Assembly: GCA_034409565.1 (NCBI GenBank) | Contig: DAOUMS010000008.1 | Span: 135,266 to 199,265, forward strand | From: E44-bin89 sp034409565 | GTDB lineage: Bacteria > Chloroflexota > Dehalococcoidia > Dehalococcoidales > RBG-16-60-22 | DNA: 64,000 bases | Direction of reading: 5' to 3' | Notes under the pieces: generated by a model | What the model saw: only the letters and a program-made list of their open reading frames with translations | What the model was told of the DNA's origin: nothing | Databases searched by the model: none | Shown here: positions 54,368 to 62,335 of the stretch, piece by piece | How the letters are laid out: the number at the start of each line of letters is the position of its first letter | Numbering within the stretch: position 1 is the first letter of the stretch | Program-made: the position numbers and the translations under genes

Positions 54368-55363
54368 CTACTTTGCAATGCGGCTCCTCAAAACGCCGAT
54401 TTTTTCTATCTCCATTTCAATTCTATCGCCAATCTTGACATTGACCTGAGGTGCGTATTCCTCAGTGGCCATGGCGCCGGTAGCAATCAGGTCACCAGGG
54501 TACAGAGTAATATCCTGAGAGAGGAACTCGATTATTTCGGCCACCTTGAGCCGCATGTCTGAAGTATCCCCTTTTACCTTCATTTCCCCGTTAACCCGGT
54601 ACTCCGCTTGCAGGGCCTGAGGGTCGGGAATTTCATCCTTCAGGGTGATGCAGGGGCCTATCGGCTCAAAGGTATCAAATGATTTCGCCAGACAGAGGTA
54701 GAAAAATCCGGGCAACCCTTCTCTCCCCCCGCCAAGTCCCCGCTTTATGAGGTCTATGGCGGTTACGTCGTTCACCACCGTGTAGCCGAAAACGCAGTCC
54801 AGCGCCCTGTCCCTAGAGACGCGTTTTGTCTTTTTGCCAATTATCACGCCCAGCTCCATTTCGCAGGAGACCTGCCCGGAAGATACCGGCCATATTATCT
54901 CTTCATCAGGGCCGATTACCGTCTGCGGCAGCACCCAGAACGTTTCCACCGTCCCTTCGTATGGCTCAACGATTTTCATCATAGCCAGATAGGCATTGTA
55001 GTTTGCGCCAACATTCAAAGCCCGGAATACTTCCAGAGGTTTGAGTATCTGAACCTCGCCTCTTTCATAAACTATCCTCTCTCCACCGGGAGACTGTGCC
55101 CGTAACAGGCTCCCTTCATCTGACCGGTTAAGAAATTCATACGCCTGTTTAATGCCGGCAATACCATCATCCCCGCGATTGATTAAGTCAAGCATGGAGT
55201 CAGGAATTTGCTGGCTCGCATTATCTTTTGCCCTTTCGGCCGGAATACCTTTTTCCTCCGCAAGCGACTTTTCAAACGCAGCTCTCAGGTCAGCGATTTT
55301 ATCCCCGTGTATAAGGCCAATCCTGCTGCCAGATTTGTCTTTCTTAAAGGTAACGACTCTCAT
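54368..55363 (-). CDS. Fumarylacetoacetate hydrolase family protein
   Basis: A 331-residue FAH-family enzyme: N-terminal domain MRVVTFKKDKSGSRIGLIHG, then the metal-binding CEMELGVIIGKK with a later YTVVNDVTAIDL and a C-terminal GDLIATGAMA. Relatives hydrolyse or decarboxylate 2,4-diketo or hydroxypyranone intermediates of aromatic degradation. Alone on its strand; substrate unknown. Confidence 0.9.
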   Translation of the reverse strand: MRVVTFKKDKSGSRIGLIHGDKIADLRAAFEKSLAEEKGIPAERAKDNASQQIPDSMLDLINRGDDGIAGIKQAYEFLNRSDEGSLLRAQSPGGERIVYERGEVQILKPLEVFRALNVGANYNAYLAMMKIVEPYEGTVETFWVLPQTVIGPDEEIIWPVSSGQVSCEMELGVIIGKKTKRVSRDRALDCVFGYTVVNDVTAIDLIKRGLGGGREGLPGFFYLCLAKSFDTFEPIGPCITLKDEIPDPQALQAEYRVNGEMKVKGDTSDMRLKVAEIIEFLSQDITLYPGDLIATGAMATEEYAPQVNVKIGDRIEMEIEKIGVLRSRIAK

Positions 55364-55602
55364 TTTACATCTGCGTCCTTTCCTTCTATTAAATCTTTAA
55401 CGGTACCAGGTAAGTATCTGTAAGACTATCACTGCCGGCGTCTACATTTTGATATATTTAACACTGGCCAATAATTCCTGTCAAATTGCTCACCACGGAA
55501 TAGTAAATACCGCCGACCGAGGTTCGGCGCTAAGGCCGGTTTCTATAATTCCTCCTTATTTTTCACTTCTAACATGAAACTTTACCCGTTCTATCCATCT
55601 TT

Positions 55603-55629
55603 GTGATAAAAGTCGCTGATGTTTATCAC
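55603..55629. promoter_or_regulatory. Inverted repeat GTGATAAA-N11-TTTATCAC
   Basis: Perfect 8-base arms (55603-55610 and 55622-55629). It lies about 65 bases before the molybdopterin gene start, so it is a candidate operator. Confidence 0.45.
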
Positions 55630-55655
55630 CAAAAGCCTCACCATTAAATATGAGA

Positions 55656-55675
55656 CCAAATTTAGCTAAATTTGG
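55656..55675. promoter_or_regulatory. 20-bp perfect palindrome before the molybdopterin oxidoreductase
   Basis: CCAAATTTAGCTAAATTTGG, self-complementary over all 20 bases, ending 17 bases before the ATG and adjoining the ribosome site (GGAAGTGGGGTGAT). Either a repressor operator or an mRNA hairpin that hides the ribosome site. Confidence 0.55.
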
Positions 55676-55692
55676 AAGTGGGGTGATATGTT

Positions 55693-56391
55693 ATGGGAAG
55701 CAAACTACTTTATATCATAATACCTTTGGCAGTGGTCTTTTTGTTGGTAGCTGGAATTTCCTTTGCCATGCAAAAGGCGGGGTTTATCAGCAATGTTGAA
55801 CCTACAGAACTGCAGACGGTTGAGGTTACAGAATACGAAGGGAAAAACCTCTCCTCGGTTAATGATTTCCGTGAGAACTCCATCAAGGGACCGCAGTACG
55901 TTGATATCGCCACCTATGAACTTGAAGTCAATGGCCTCGTGGAGAAGCCGTTGAACTTTACCTACGACGAGGTGATTGATAATTACGACCCGTACATGAA
56001 GGTGGTAAGGCTGAATTGTGTGGAAGGGTGGAGTGTTGATATTCTCTGGGAAGGCGTGCTGGTGAGCGATATATTGTACGACGCCGGGGTACTGCCGGAG
56101 GCCAAGACGGTCATCTTCCATGCTTACGATGATTACACCACCTCCTTCCCAATAGACTACATTATGGATAACGATATCATCATGGCCTACAAGATGAATG
56201 AAATCACCATGCCACCGGAGCGGGGCTATCCATTCCAGCTAGTCGCGGAGAGCAAGTGGGGCTACAAATGGATTAAATGGGTCACCAGGATTGAGCTCTC
56301 CGATGACGAATCCTATCACGGCTTCTGGGAGAGCCGTGGCTACTCCAATACAGGAGACTTGGATAAGAGCTTCTTTGACCGCATGCCATAA
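55693..56391 (+). CDS. Molybdopterin-dependent oxidoreductase (sulfite oxidase/MsrP-like fold)
   Basis: A 232-residue protein. Residues 5-27 form a membrane anchor or signal. The rest is the sulfite-oxidase-type molybdopterin domain with YELEVNGLVEKPLNFTYDEV, the Mo-ligand C109 in RLNCVEGWSVD, and the ending GYPFQLVAESKWGYKWIKWV. It is shorter than MsrP. It faces the cell exterior and may reduce or oxidise a small sulfur or N-oxide compound; partner not seen. Confidence 0.88.
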   Translation: MGSKLLYIIIPLAVVFLLVAGISFAMQKAGFISNVEPTELQTVEVTEYEGKNLSSVNDFRENSIKGPQYVDIATYELEVNGLVEKPLNFTYDEVIDNYDPYMKVVRLNCVEGWSVDILWEGVLVSDILYDAGVLPEAKTVIFHAYDDYTTSFPIDYIMDNDIIMAYKMNEITMPPERGYPFQLVAESKWGYKWIKWVTRIELSDDESYHGFWESRGYSNTGDLDKSFFDRMP

Positions 56392-56470
56392 CCTATCTTC
56401 ACCACCCGCAATTCCAGGTAGAGGGAAACATATCACAGGTAACGTGGAAACTATTATTGAGGTAACAGAA

Positions 56471-56506
56471 GTGGCTGTGGGTGGATTTGAACCGCCGACC
56501 AGGGAT
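56471..56506 (-). repeat. tRNA-3'-end-like repeat, copy 1
   Basis: Contains GGGTGGATTTGAACCGCCG and CGACCAGGGAT. Read on the minus strand it is a tRNA-like T-arm (GGTTCAAATCC) and acceptor strand (CCCACAGCCA) with no CCA continuation. Longest of the copies together with copies at 61226 and 62995. Confidence 0.65.
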
Positions 56507-56541
56507 GCGCGTTAATCCATAATAAATAATATAAATTTTAC

Positions 56542-57360
56542 TTATCCAATTACAGCGGTCGGGTGCTCACTAAACGGGTTCGTTCTGAGCGCTAAAGAAA
56601 AAAGGTAGGGATAACTGCGCTTCAGGTGTTGCAGGTAATCCACCCACCGCCTGACCAGGGCGCCGTAAGCTCGCTTAGCATCGTTGGCCAGATGTTCAAG
56701 ATCTGCTTGCGGTAAGTTCAAGAGGCTATTTCTGGACATAAGCTCGTCTCTTAAATGAACCACGGCCCAGAGAAGCTCGGTAAAAGACTCATGCTCTATA
56801 AGGTCCGGATTTTCTATTTGTCTCAGTAACAAATCGCCCTTTGCGGTTAAAAATTCGGCTAACACTGCCAAGTCCATTAATTTGGGCGCAATGGTACACT
56901 CATGCCGCTGAAGCTGCTTCTTCAGGTGAACGAAGTCAGTCTCAGAACAGTCCTGGTTTAGCAAACAATCCTTACGTATCTCGTGAATGTGGGGGTCATA
57001 TTGAGTAAAGATATGAAGCAGTTGGTTGCCGACCTCGGTAAAGAATACCCCGATAATCATGTTCAACCTTCTCGCGCGGAGTCGGTTCTGTCCACTCTGT
57101 ATCAGCATCTGGGTAACACTGGTGATTATGGTCAGAAAAGTCCCTATGCCAATGATAATCAGGACAATGCCAAATATCTTGCTTGCCAGGTTGGTGGGAT
57201 ATATGTCGCCATAGCCTACAGTGGAAATCGTGACCACCGTAAAGTAAAAGGCGTCGGCAAAAGAAAGACCCTCAAGTACCATGAAGCCGATGGTGCCAAC
57301 GACCAGCACCGCTACGGGTAATGACACCAGCCAACGAATACGTTTCCAACTAATGCGCAT
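56542..57360 (-). CDS. Two-helix potassium channel family protein
   Basis: A 272-residue ion-channel protein: N-terminal helix (LPVAVLVVGTIGFMVL), the pore with the K+ selectivity filter TVGYGD (residues 47-52) and a second helix. A long soluble C-terminal region (about 180 residues) with QRHECTIAPK follows and shows no RCK nucleotide motif. First coding unit inside the repeat array. Confidence 0.88.
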   Translation of the reverse strand: MRISWKRIRWLVSLPVAVLVVGTIGFMVLEGLSFADAFYFTVVTISTVGYGDIYPTNLASKIFGIVLIIIGIGTFLTIITSVTQMLIQSGQNRLRARRLNMIIGVFFTEVGNQLLHIFTQYDPHIHEIRKDCLLNQDCSETDFVHLKKQLQRHECTIAPKLMDLAVLAEFLTAKGDLLLRQIENPDLIEHESFTELLWAVVHLRDELMSRNSLLNLPQADLEHLANDAKRAYGALVRRWVDYLQHLKRSYPYLFSLALRTNPFSEHPTAVIG

Positions 57361-57483
57361 AAGAATTCACCAGGCCCAACTATTAATTAGCATGGTGTAT
57401 AAAATATAACACAGAACTCAGGGTTGGTTAAAATTTGCCTGACTGCCGATAACAGCCTAAAGATATAGTATCTACATACCAAT

Positions 57484-57514
57484 AACTGCAGCGGGTGGAT
57501 TTGAACCAGCGACT
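57484..57514 (-). repeat. tRNA-3'-end-like repeat, copy 2
   Basis: Core GCGGGTGGATTTGAACC matches copy 1 in 15 of 17 positions; the flank CAGCGACTG diverges from the CGCCGACCAGGG end of copy 1. Confidence 0.6.
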
Positions 57515-57612
57515 GTTCCCAATTCCACTTCTGTCTAGGTATTGACTTTTAATTGATTTGAGACTAATTTTGTATTGCCGTATCAGAGAATCTCACCCAG
57601 GAGAAAATAGCT

Positions 57613-57957
57613 ATGAAAAGGATAGCAATAATTGCCTTGACTTGTTTGCTAATTGGAGGTGGGCTTGCATATTTAGCTAGTTACCTGATCTATACACCTC
57701 AACTTGAAGACTACTTAACAAAGATAAATGACCAATACGATGAGATATCCAAATTAGTACAAAGGAATTGTGATCTTGAACACACAGTTGTTGGTCAGGA
57801 ATCTTTGCTATCTTCACAGCAAGCTGAAATTGAAACATTGGAAGCTGAGATAGCTACTCAAAAACAAATGATAACTTCACTGGAATTAGAAAAGAGTTCA
57901 TTACAAGAGCAACTAAGTGATGCCGAGCTAGAATTAACGCAACTCAAGGGCAAATAG
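57613..57957 (+). CDS. Membrane-anchored coiled-coil protein (114 aa)
   Basis: A 114-residue protein. A signal anchor (IIALTCLLIGGGLAYLAS) is followed by a continuous heptad-like helix rich in Glu, Gln and Leu (from about residue 35). Ribosome site AGGAGAAAATAGCT. No family recognised. Located between repeat copies 2 and 3. Confidence 0.7.
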   Translation: MKRIAIIALTCLLIGGGLAYLASYLIYTPQLEDYLTKINDQYDEISKLVQRNCDLEHTVVGQESLLSSQQAEIETLEAEIATQKQMITSLELEKSSLQEQLSDAELELTQLKGK

Positions 57958-58511
57958 CAAGTGGTATGGTCTGGCATTCGTCTAATCAATACCGTCATGT
58001 TGCTCCCCCATGTTAGAACCACATTCCACACGCCCACAAGTAAAAAATAAGTGGCAGCGGGTGGATTCTAACCGTAATAGCCACAGTACAGTCAATCAAT
58101 GATTAAACACAATACCCCACATCCCACCCCAATTCCAAGATAGTCCGCAATTTGCTCAAAATTATCTCATTTCTTCTCTATCTTTGTCTCTTCACCCATT
58201 AAGGTTATAAACGATAAAAAAAGGATAGTATATTAGTCCTACATTGGAATTAATAAATGATAGCCATATTGAAGCTAACAGAACCCAAACTGGTTAATAA
58301 TGGTTGATAAAATAGCAGTACTTTTGTCCTACATTGAAGCTGGTTGAAAAGTAATAATTTCAAAATAGGCCGAAAAATAGAAATATGGAGAGATTGTAGA
58401 AGCTGGTGAGAATAAGCTCTTCTCCAAATCGTCCGTATGTTGTTTTGCACCCAGATATGATGTCTCTGGTATTATTAACCCGCGTTATTAAAGTGGTGGC
58501 AAGGTCAGCTG
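57958..58511. other. Non-coding stretch with repeat copy 3 and degenerate direct repeats
   Basis: No credible gene. It holds the repeat at 58018-58073 and two copies of the words GTCCTACATTG (58237-58250 and 58326-58337) with related GAAGCT/GGTTGA words between them. The region is AT-rich. Confidence 0.4.
58018..58073 (-). repeat. tRNA-3'-end-like repeat, copy 3, long form
   Basis: Core GGCAGCGGGTGGATTCTAACC (split here for length: GCAGCGGGTGGATTC then TAACC) preceded by ACCACATTCCACACGCCC and an A-rich linker. The same leading element occurs before copy 4. Confidence 0.6.
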
Positions 58512-58784
58512 ATGAGAGTGAACCAGCGCCGTTCCGATGTTGAAATAATCGCCGAGATGTTGAGAATAGGCGCGGATGGCGCGGCCAAGACAAAGATTAT
58601 GTACAGCGCTAATATGAGCTATATTCAGATGAAGAAGTACCTGGGTTTCCTTACCAGACAAGGCTACCTTGGCATTGTGAGAGCAGGTAATCCATCAGTG
58701 ACGTATCAGGCAACTGAAAGAGGTTTGAATTTACTCAAGTGTATTGATGCCTTCATTGAAATATTCGGCCTATACGATGATTAA
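58512..58784 (+). CDS. Winged-helix DNA-binding protein (HTH_45 / ArnR1-like)
   Basis: A 90-residue protein of the small winged-helix family common in archaea (COG3432 type). It begins RSDVEIIAEMLRIGADGAAK, has TKIMYSANMSYIQMKKYL as the recognition region and ends with a beta-wing YQATERGLNLL. Such proteins often serve as stand-alone regulators. Weak ribosome site. It is the only regulator-like gene inside the array. Confidence 0.82.
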   Translation: MRVNQRRSDVEIIAEMLRIGADGAAKTKIMYSANMSYIQMKKYLGFLTRQGYLGIVRAGNPSVTYQATERGLNLLKCIDAFIEIFGLYDD

Positions 58785-58851
58785 GTCGGAGCAGGCGGCT
58801 TACACCTTCAGGCTACCTTCCACCAACACCATTTTACAGTTAACTGGCGAC

Positions 58852-58907
58852 ACCACATTCCACACGCCCGGAAGTTAAATAAAACTGTCCGCGGGCGGAT
58901 TCTAACC
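58852..58907 (-). repeat. tRNA-3'-end-like repeat, copy 4, long form
   Basis: ACCACATTCCACACGCCC followed by an A-rich linker and GCGGGCGGATTCTAACC. It shares its leading 18 bases exactly with copy 3. Confidence 0.6.
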
Positions 58908-59025
58908 AGCGGTATTTCAGAAGGTCAATAGCCTTGCAGCATAAGCCGTACATATTTAATAGACGAAACCCAGACACAATGCTATAATCTCTGCACATTA
59001 CATCAAGGTTCAGGAGGTGAGCACA

Positions 59026-59229
59026 GTGGGCTGGTATGTTGACAAGATAGAGAAGCTGAGAAATTTACCAAATCCTTACGCCCTCTTGTATGTCACCGCT
59101 AAAGTTCTCGGTGGGGTAGGCATAGGTGTACTATTAGCAAACTGGCTATCTACATGGACATGGTGGATATTTATAGTTATTGCCTGCGTAATAGCGGTGC
59201 CCGTTATTTGGAAGCTATTTAGCCGGTAA
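59026..59229 (+). CDS. Small membrane protein (67 aa)
   Basis: A 67-residue protein with two helices (YVTAKVLGGVGIGVLLANWL and WWIFIVIACVIAVPVIW) and a basic end. GTG start at 59026, eight bases after GGAGG; the upstream GTG at 59017 overlaps the ribosome site. TATAAT at 58982-58987 may be the -10 box. Unknown family. Confidence 0.65.
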   Translation: MGWYVDKIEKLRNLPNPYALLYVTAKVLGGVGIGVLLANWLSTWTWWIFIVIACVIAVPVIWKLFSR

Positions 59230-59360
59230 CACGTGGACTGTATAAAAATAAAAAACTGTCGGTAATTAGGTTCGCGCTAGCTTTCTTTAGATAGGAGGGC
59301 ATAAGGAAAGCATGATTTACCTTCTATCCAGGGTTGATAGAAAAGGGGAAGGAGCCTGAC

Positions 59361-59582
59361 ATGGAATTTATTGATTGGGTCTGTCCATTATTTCCAAACT
59401 GGATTTTTTTCAGCCTGGTGATACCCGCATTAGTAATATGGGAGATGGTCTGGAAAGGCATAGCCCTGTGGAGGGCAGGCGGGAATCAGCACTTAGCCTG
59501 GTTTATATGCCTGTTCATCTTTAATACCCTGGGCATTCTGCCCATAATATACATCTTCGGTTTCAGCAAGAAAAAAGAATAG
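59361..59582 (+). CDS. DUF5652 family membrane protein (73 aa)
   Basis: A 73-residue protein with two helices. WKGIALWRAG and FNTLGILPIIYIFGFSKKK match the DUF5652 family seen in Patricibacteria and archaea; function unknown. Start ATG 59361 after GGAAGGAGCCTGAC. Confidence 0.82.
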   Translation: MEFIDWVCPLFPNWIFFSLVIPALVIWEMVWKGIALWRAGGNQHLAWFICLFIFNTLGILPIIYIFGFSKKKE

Positions 59583-59592
59583 CCAGGATACC

Positions 59593-59606
59593 TTGATTTA
59601 TATCAA
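59593..59606. promoter_or_regulatory. FNR box
   Basis: TTGATTTATATCAA, a perfect TTGAT-N4-ATCAA FNR consensus, followed by TATAGA at 59623-59628 as possible -10. It lies 69 bases before the membrane protein gene at 59675. Confidence 0.55.
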
Positions 59607-59643
59607 GCCAGGTGCTTAACATTATAGAAATCGGCTAAAAATC

Positions 59644-59670
59644 AAAAACTGACCGCAGGTGTATTTCAAC
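59644..59670 (-). repeat. tRNA-3'-end-like repeat, copy 5, decayed
   Basis: AAAAACTGACCGCAGGTGTATTTCAAC: same order of words as the core with several changes. It abuts the next gene start. Confidence 0.45.
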
Positions 59671-59674
59671 TGTC

Positions 59675-60013
59675 ATGAATAAAACAAGGAAACCGATAGT
59701 TGGCGGCATATTAACTATTGTTTCCGGACTGCTTGGTTTACTGGGAATTGCCAGCTATGCTATCGGTTTTGGAGACCCGGGTAGCGGTATTGGCAAAGGA
59801 GATATGCCGCCATTTGTGCCAAGTATTATCTTCGGCATGTCCATACCGGCTGCCGTAATTGCCGTACTTGCCGTAGCTGGTGGCATACTCGCCTTACTGA
59901 GGAAAAAGTGGCGCTGGTCTCTTGCTGGCTCAATTGCCGCTGCCTTATCTCTAATTATCCTGGGGATACCAGCGGTAGTACTGATTGCTCTGTCAAAAGA
60001 CGAATTTTCGTAG
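59675..60013 (+). CDS. Four-helix membrane protein (112 aa), paralogue of 62336-62698
   Basis: A 112-residue protein with a KPIVGGILTIVSG start, a Gly-rich loop with PPFVPSI, two middle helices and an ending ALSKDEFS. The protein at 62336 has the same architecture (KPIVAGILDIISG, KFVPSLL, ALSKNEF). Unknown family; similar short proteins occur in Chloroflexota. Preceded by an FNR box and repeat copy 5. Confidence 0.75.
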   Translation: MNKTRKPIVGGILTIVSGLLGLLGIASYAIGFGDPGSGIGKGDMPPFVPSIIFGMSIPAAVIAVLAVAGGILALLRKKWRWSLAGSIAAALSLIILGIPAVVLIALSKDEFS

Positions 60014-60026
60014 TGTAAAAACAACG

Positions 60027-60041
60027 ACTGGCTGTGGGAGG
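60027..60041 (-). repeat. tRNA-3'-end-like repeat fragment, copy 6
   Basis: ACTGGCTGTGGGAGG resembles the first half of copy 1 (GTGGCTGTGGGTGG). Its end now serves as the ribosome site of the next gene. Weak on its own. Confidence 0.3.
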
Positions 60042-60047
60042 TCTAAA

Positions 60048-60692
60048 ATGAAAGTTCTAGGTATAGTATGCAGCCCTCGAAAAGGGGGCAATACTGAAAT
60101 TCTGACGCAGGAAGCCCTGACCGGGGCACAGCATTGCGGGGCAGAGACTGAGCTAGTAACCACCTGGGATAAGGACATAAAACCCTGTGACGGATGTTTA
60201 TCCTGCGAAAAGACTGGCCAGTGCCACCTGAAAGATGACGTGCCGGAGATTTATCTCAAGCTTCTGGAGGCCGACGGCATTATCTGGGGCACGCCGGTTT
60301 ATTTTTTTAATGCGACCGCCCAAGCCAAGATGCTTATTGACCGCTCCTACGCCCTGTACCAAAATGGCAACCGATTAGCTGGCAAGGTCAGCGGGGTAAT
60401 ATCGGTTGGGGCGAGCCTGGGGAATCTGGGCGTGTGGACCCTGTTTAATACCTTCATTTCCGTACACCATATGCTCCCCACCGATTTTGTCTATGGTTAT
60501 GCCAGAAACAGGGGAGACATTCGCAAGGATAAGCACGCGATGAAAGCGTCAAGGGAACTGGGCCGGCAAATCGTATTGATGGCAGAGCGGAAATTCCAGT
60601 ACCCGGAAGAGTATGACATTGCTATCTATCGCTTCGTGAAAAGAGAGTACGGCATCGACAATTGCGTTTCCCGAGACAGGTTCACCGATTAA
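60048..60692 (+). CDS. Flavodoxin-fold iron-sulfur flavoprotein / NADPH-dependent FMN reductase
   Basis: A 214-residue paralogue of the protein at 44250-44819: VLGIVCSPRKGGNTEILTQE, CDGCLSCEKTGQCHLKDD, ADGIIWGTPVYFFNATAQAK. The four Cys in the CxxCxxC-type segment may hold a [4Fe-4S] cluster as in archaeal iron-sulfur flavoproteins. Start ATG 60048; the open frame upstream overlaps the previous gene. Confidence 0.87.
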   Translation: MKVLGIVCSPRKGGNTEILTQEALTGAQHCGAETELVTTWDKDIKPCDGCLSCEKTGQCHLKDDVPEIYLKLLEADGIIWGTPVYFFNATAQAKMLIDRSYALYQNGNRLAGKVSGVISVGASLGNLGVWTLFNTFISVHHMLPTDFVYGYARNRGDIRKDKHAMKASRELGRQIVLMAERKFQYPEEYDIAIYRFVKREYGIDNCVSRDRFTD

Positions 60693-60707
60693 GCATTTGA
60701 GCTATCG

Positions 60708-60739
60708 AAAACAAAAGTGGCAGCGGGTGGATTCGAACC
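60708..60739 (-). repeat. tRNA-3'-end-like repeat, copy 7
   Basis: Core GCAGCGGGTGGATTCGAACC, the copy closest to a true tRNA T-loop (GGTTCGAATCC on the minus strand); the sequence after it is unrelated to a tRNA anticodon arm. Confidence 0.65.
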
Positions 60740-60827
60740 TTAACCCTCACTCCCTCTTTTCCTACCTATTGACATTTCATCGATGATGCGCTATATTCAA
60801 ATTCAATTCTTCCGAGGAGGTGTATAC

Positions 60828-61055
60828 ATGCCTAACATCTTCAAAGCTTTGGCCACTATTGCCGTATGGACACTGTGGATCTGCGCTTGGATTGCATTCC
60901 TGTTTCCATTCATCCTCGGCGGTATTGCTAAGGGGTACCTGTGGGATCTTGGGGCTACACCTCCAGATGGGTATTGGATCAGTTACGCTATCGCTATAGG
61001 TTCCTCAATTAGTGCTGGGTTCTGGATGCTGGTGAGGCGTAAACTCGAAGGATAA
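60828..61055 (+). CDS. Two-helix membrane protein (75 aa)
   Basis: A 75-residue protein with helices at residues 5-30 (IAVWTLWICAWIAFLFPFIL) and 48-68. Start ATG 60828 behind CGAGGAGGTGTATAC; the 15-codon upstream extension includes the ribosome site and is excluded. Not recognised. Confidence 0.7.
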   Translation: MPNIFKALATIAVWTLWICAWIAFLFPFILGGIAKGYLWDLGATPPDGYWISYAIAIGSSISAGFWMLVRRKLEG

Positions 61056-61318
61056 GACTCAAGGCTCGTTATAGGTTAACCAGGGGCTGGCAAACCAAAA
61101 ATTGCGCCAGGTCGCGGTAAATGTTTTGTTATCTATCCAGCTGATGTTGCGATGCCCGGTGATAGGTGTCTTACTTTTCTACTTGGCATTGAGCGGGCCA
61201 GTATAGTTCCTTTGTTAACCCAGAGTTCCACCGCACCAAAAACAAAAACTGGCTGCGGGTGGATTTAAATCGCCGACCAAGGGCTTACAATGACCGATTT
61301 CGGTTTTCCATATGAATA
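61056..61318. other. Intergenic region with repeat copy 8
   Basis: About 260 bases without a gene between convergent small genes. Contains the long-form repeat at 61226-61283. Confidence 0.4.
61226..61283 (-). repeat. tRNA-3'-end-like repeat, copy 8, long form
   Basis: TTCCACCGCACC plus A-rich linker, then GGCTGCGGGTGGATTTAAATC and CGCCGACCAAGGG. It combines the leading element of copies 3-4 with the trailing element of copy 1. Confidence 0.65.
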
Positions 61319-61717
61319 TCAACCCTGCTTTTGTACCACGAGCTTAATATTATTAGTGGGATTACCCCTCGTAATAACTGCGTAACGACTAGTGTTTATA
61401 AACCAGAGTTTCCCGTCAACCTCTATTCTCGCACGTAATGCATAAACATATCGTTCATCTATGTCCGCAGGATTATACTCGATTTCAAAGGGTATAGGAA
61501 CCTGACCGGGATTTTCAATAACTTGCTGCCCAATTGTAACTGCGGGAGCATCAGCTCTAGATACATCCTCAATCTTGACGGCGACTACCACACCCTCCGC
61601 TGGCAGGGCTATTTCCTCCGTATACATTATGGTTCCTGTAACGGTAGGAGTCTTAGAACAACCAAGAAGCATAAGTAGTATAAATATAAGGACTAATGAT
61701 AAGCCTATCTTTTTCAT
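61319..61717 (-). CDS. YbaY-type lipoprotein
   Basis: A 132-residue lipoprotein: lipobox ending in LLMLLGC near residue 20, then a YbaY/YscW-type beta-sandwich (PF09619): VTGTIMYTEEIALPAEG, IEDVSRADAPAV, IENPGQVPIPFEIEY and YALRARIEV. Such domains serve as chaperones or surface lipoproteins; here it is free-standing. Start ATG 61717 after GGAGAGGGAGTATAAC. Confidence 0.88.
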   Translation of the reverse strand: MKKIGLSLVLIFILLMLLGCSKTPTVTGTIMYTEEIALPAEGVVVAVKIEDVSRADAPAVTIGQQVIENPGQVPIPFEIEYNPADIDERYVYALRARIEVDGKLWFINTSRYAVITRGNPTNNIKLVVQKQG

Positions 61718-61869
61718 GTTATACTCCCTCTCCATATTATACAATTGCTTCCGTCAATTTTCAGAAGGCAGTAGAAGGTCAACAGGAATGGGCACATATT
61801 TTAGGGGTAAATTTAGAACTCAATACACTATAATAGGTCAGGTTTGTAATATTTTTTATTGGAGGGAAC

Positions 61870-62124
61870 ATGGATAATTCAGTAGTGTTATCGGTTGGAG
61901 ATAGTTTCCATCTAAAACGTGGTAAAGACCGCATTGTTTATGCTGGTATGCCATCCGACAAAGTGTACTCCATTGCTCAAAGAAAACGGGACTTCGCGCC
62001 TTATGTAGGCTGGGGCTATGCTTGGAATCTGTTTTTCCCAGTTGGACAGACAACAATTAGAATCGACGATGTGACTATTTTAGTAGATAGTGTTACACCT
62101 GAGGAAATAAGATTGAGGATTTAG
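61870..62124 (+). CDS. Hypothetical protein (84 aa)
   Basis: An 84-residue soluble protein, mostly beta by appearance (VVLSVGDSFHLKRGKDRIVY, then TIRIDDVTILVDSVTPEE). Excellent ribosome site TTGGAGGGAAC. No family recognised. Confidence 0.65.
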   Translation: MDNSVVLSVGDSFHLKRGKDRIVYAGMPSDKVYSIAQRKRDFAPYVGWGYAWNLFFPVGQTTIRIDDVTILVDSVTPEEIRLRI

Positions 62125-62169
62125 GTGATGAACGAATTTCATCGTAATTAAATACAACAAGGAGAACAA

Positions 62170-62319
62170 ATGAGAAAAGATAGATTCATTGTTGGAGTCA
62201 TCTGTGTTGCCTTAGCGGTATGGATGTTCTTGGCTGGTGCAAGTGGTGGTACTATTGCTCCGGCTATCGCAGTTCTTATACTCGGTATAACTATGATAGC
62301 GATTTCCAGACGAAGGTAA
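62170..62319 (+). CDS. Two-helix membrane protein (49 aa)
   Basis: A 49-residue protein with helices IVGVICVALAVWMFLAGA and IAVLILGITMIAIS and a basic RRR end. AAGGAGAACAA precedes the ATG. It lies between two similarly small genes on the same strand, suggesting one transcript. Confidence 0.6.
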   Translation: MRKDRFIVGVICVALAVWMFLAGASGGTIAPAIAVLILGITMIAISRRR

Positions 62320-62335
62320 AATTAGGAGAAGTAAA

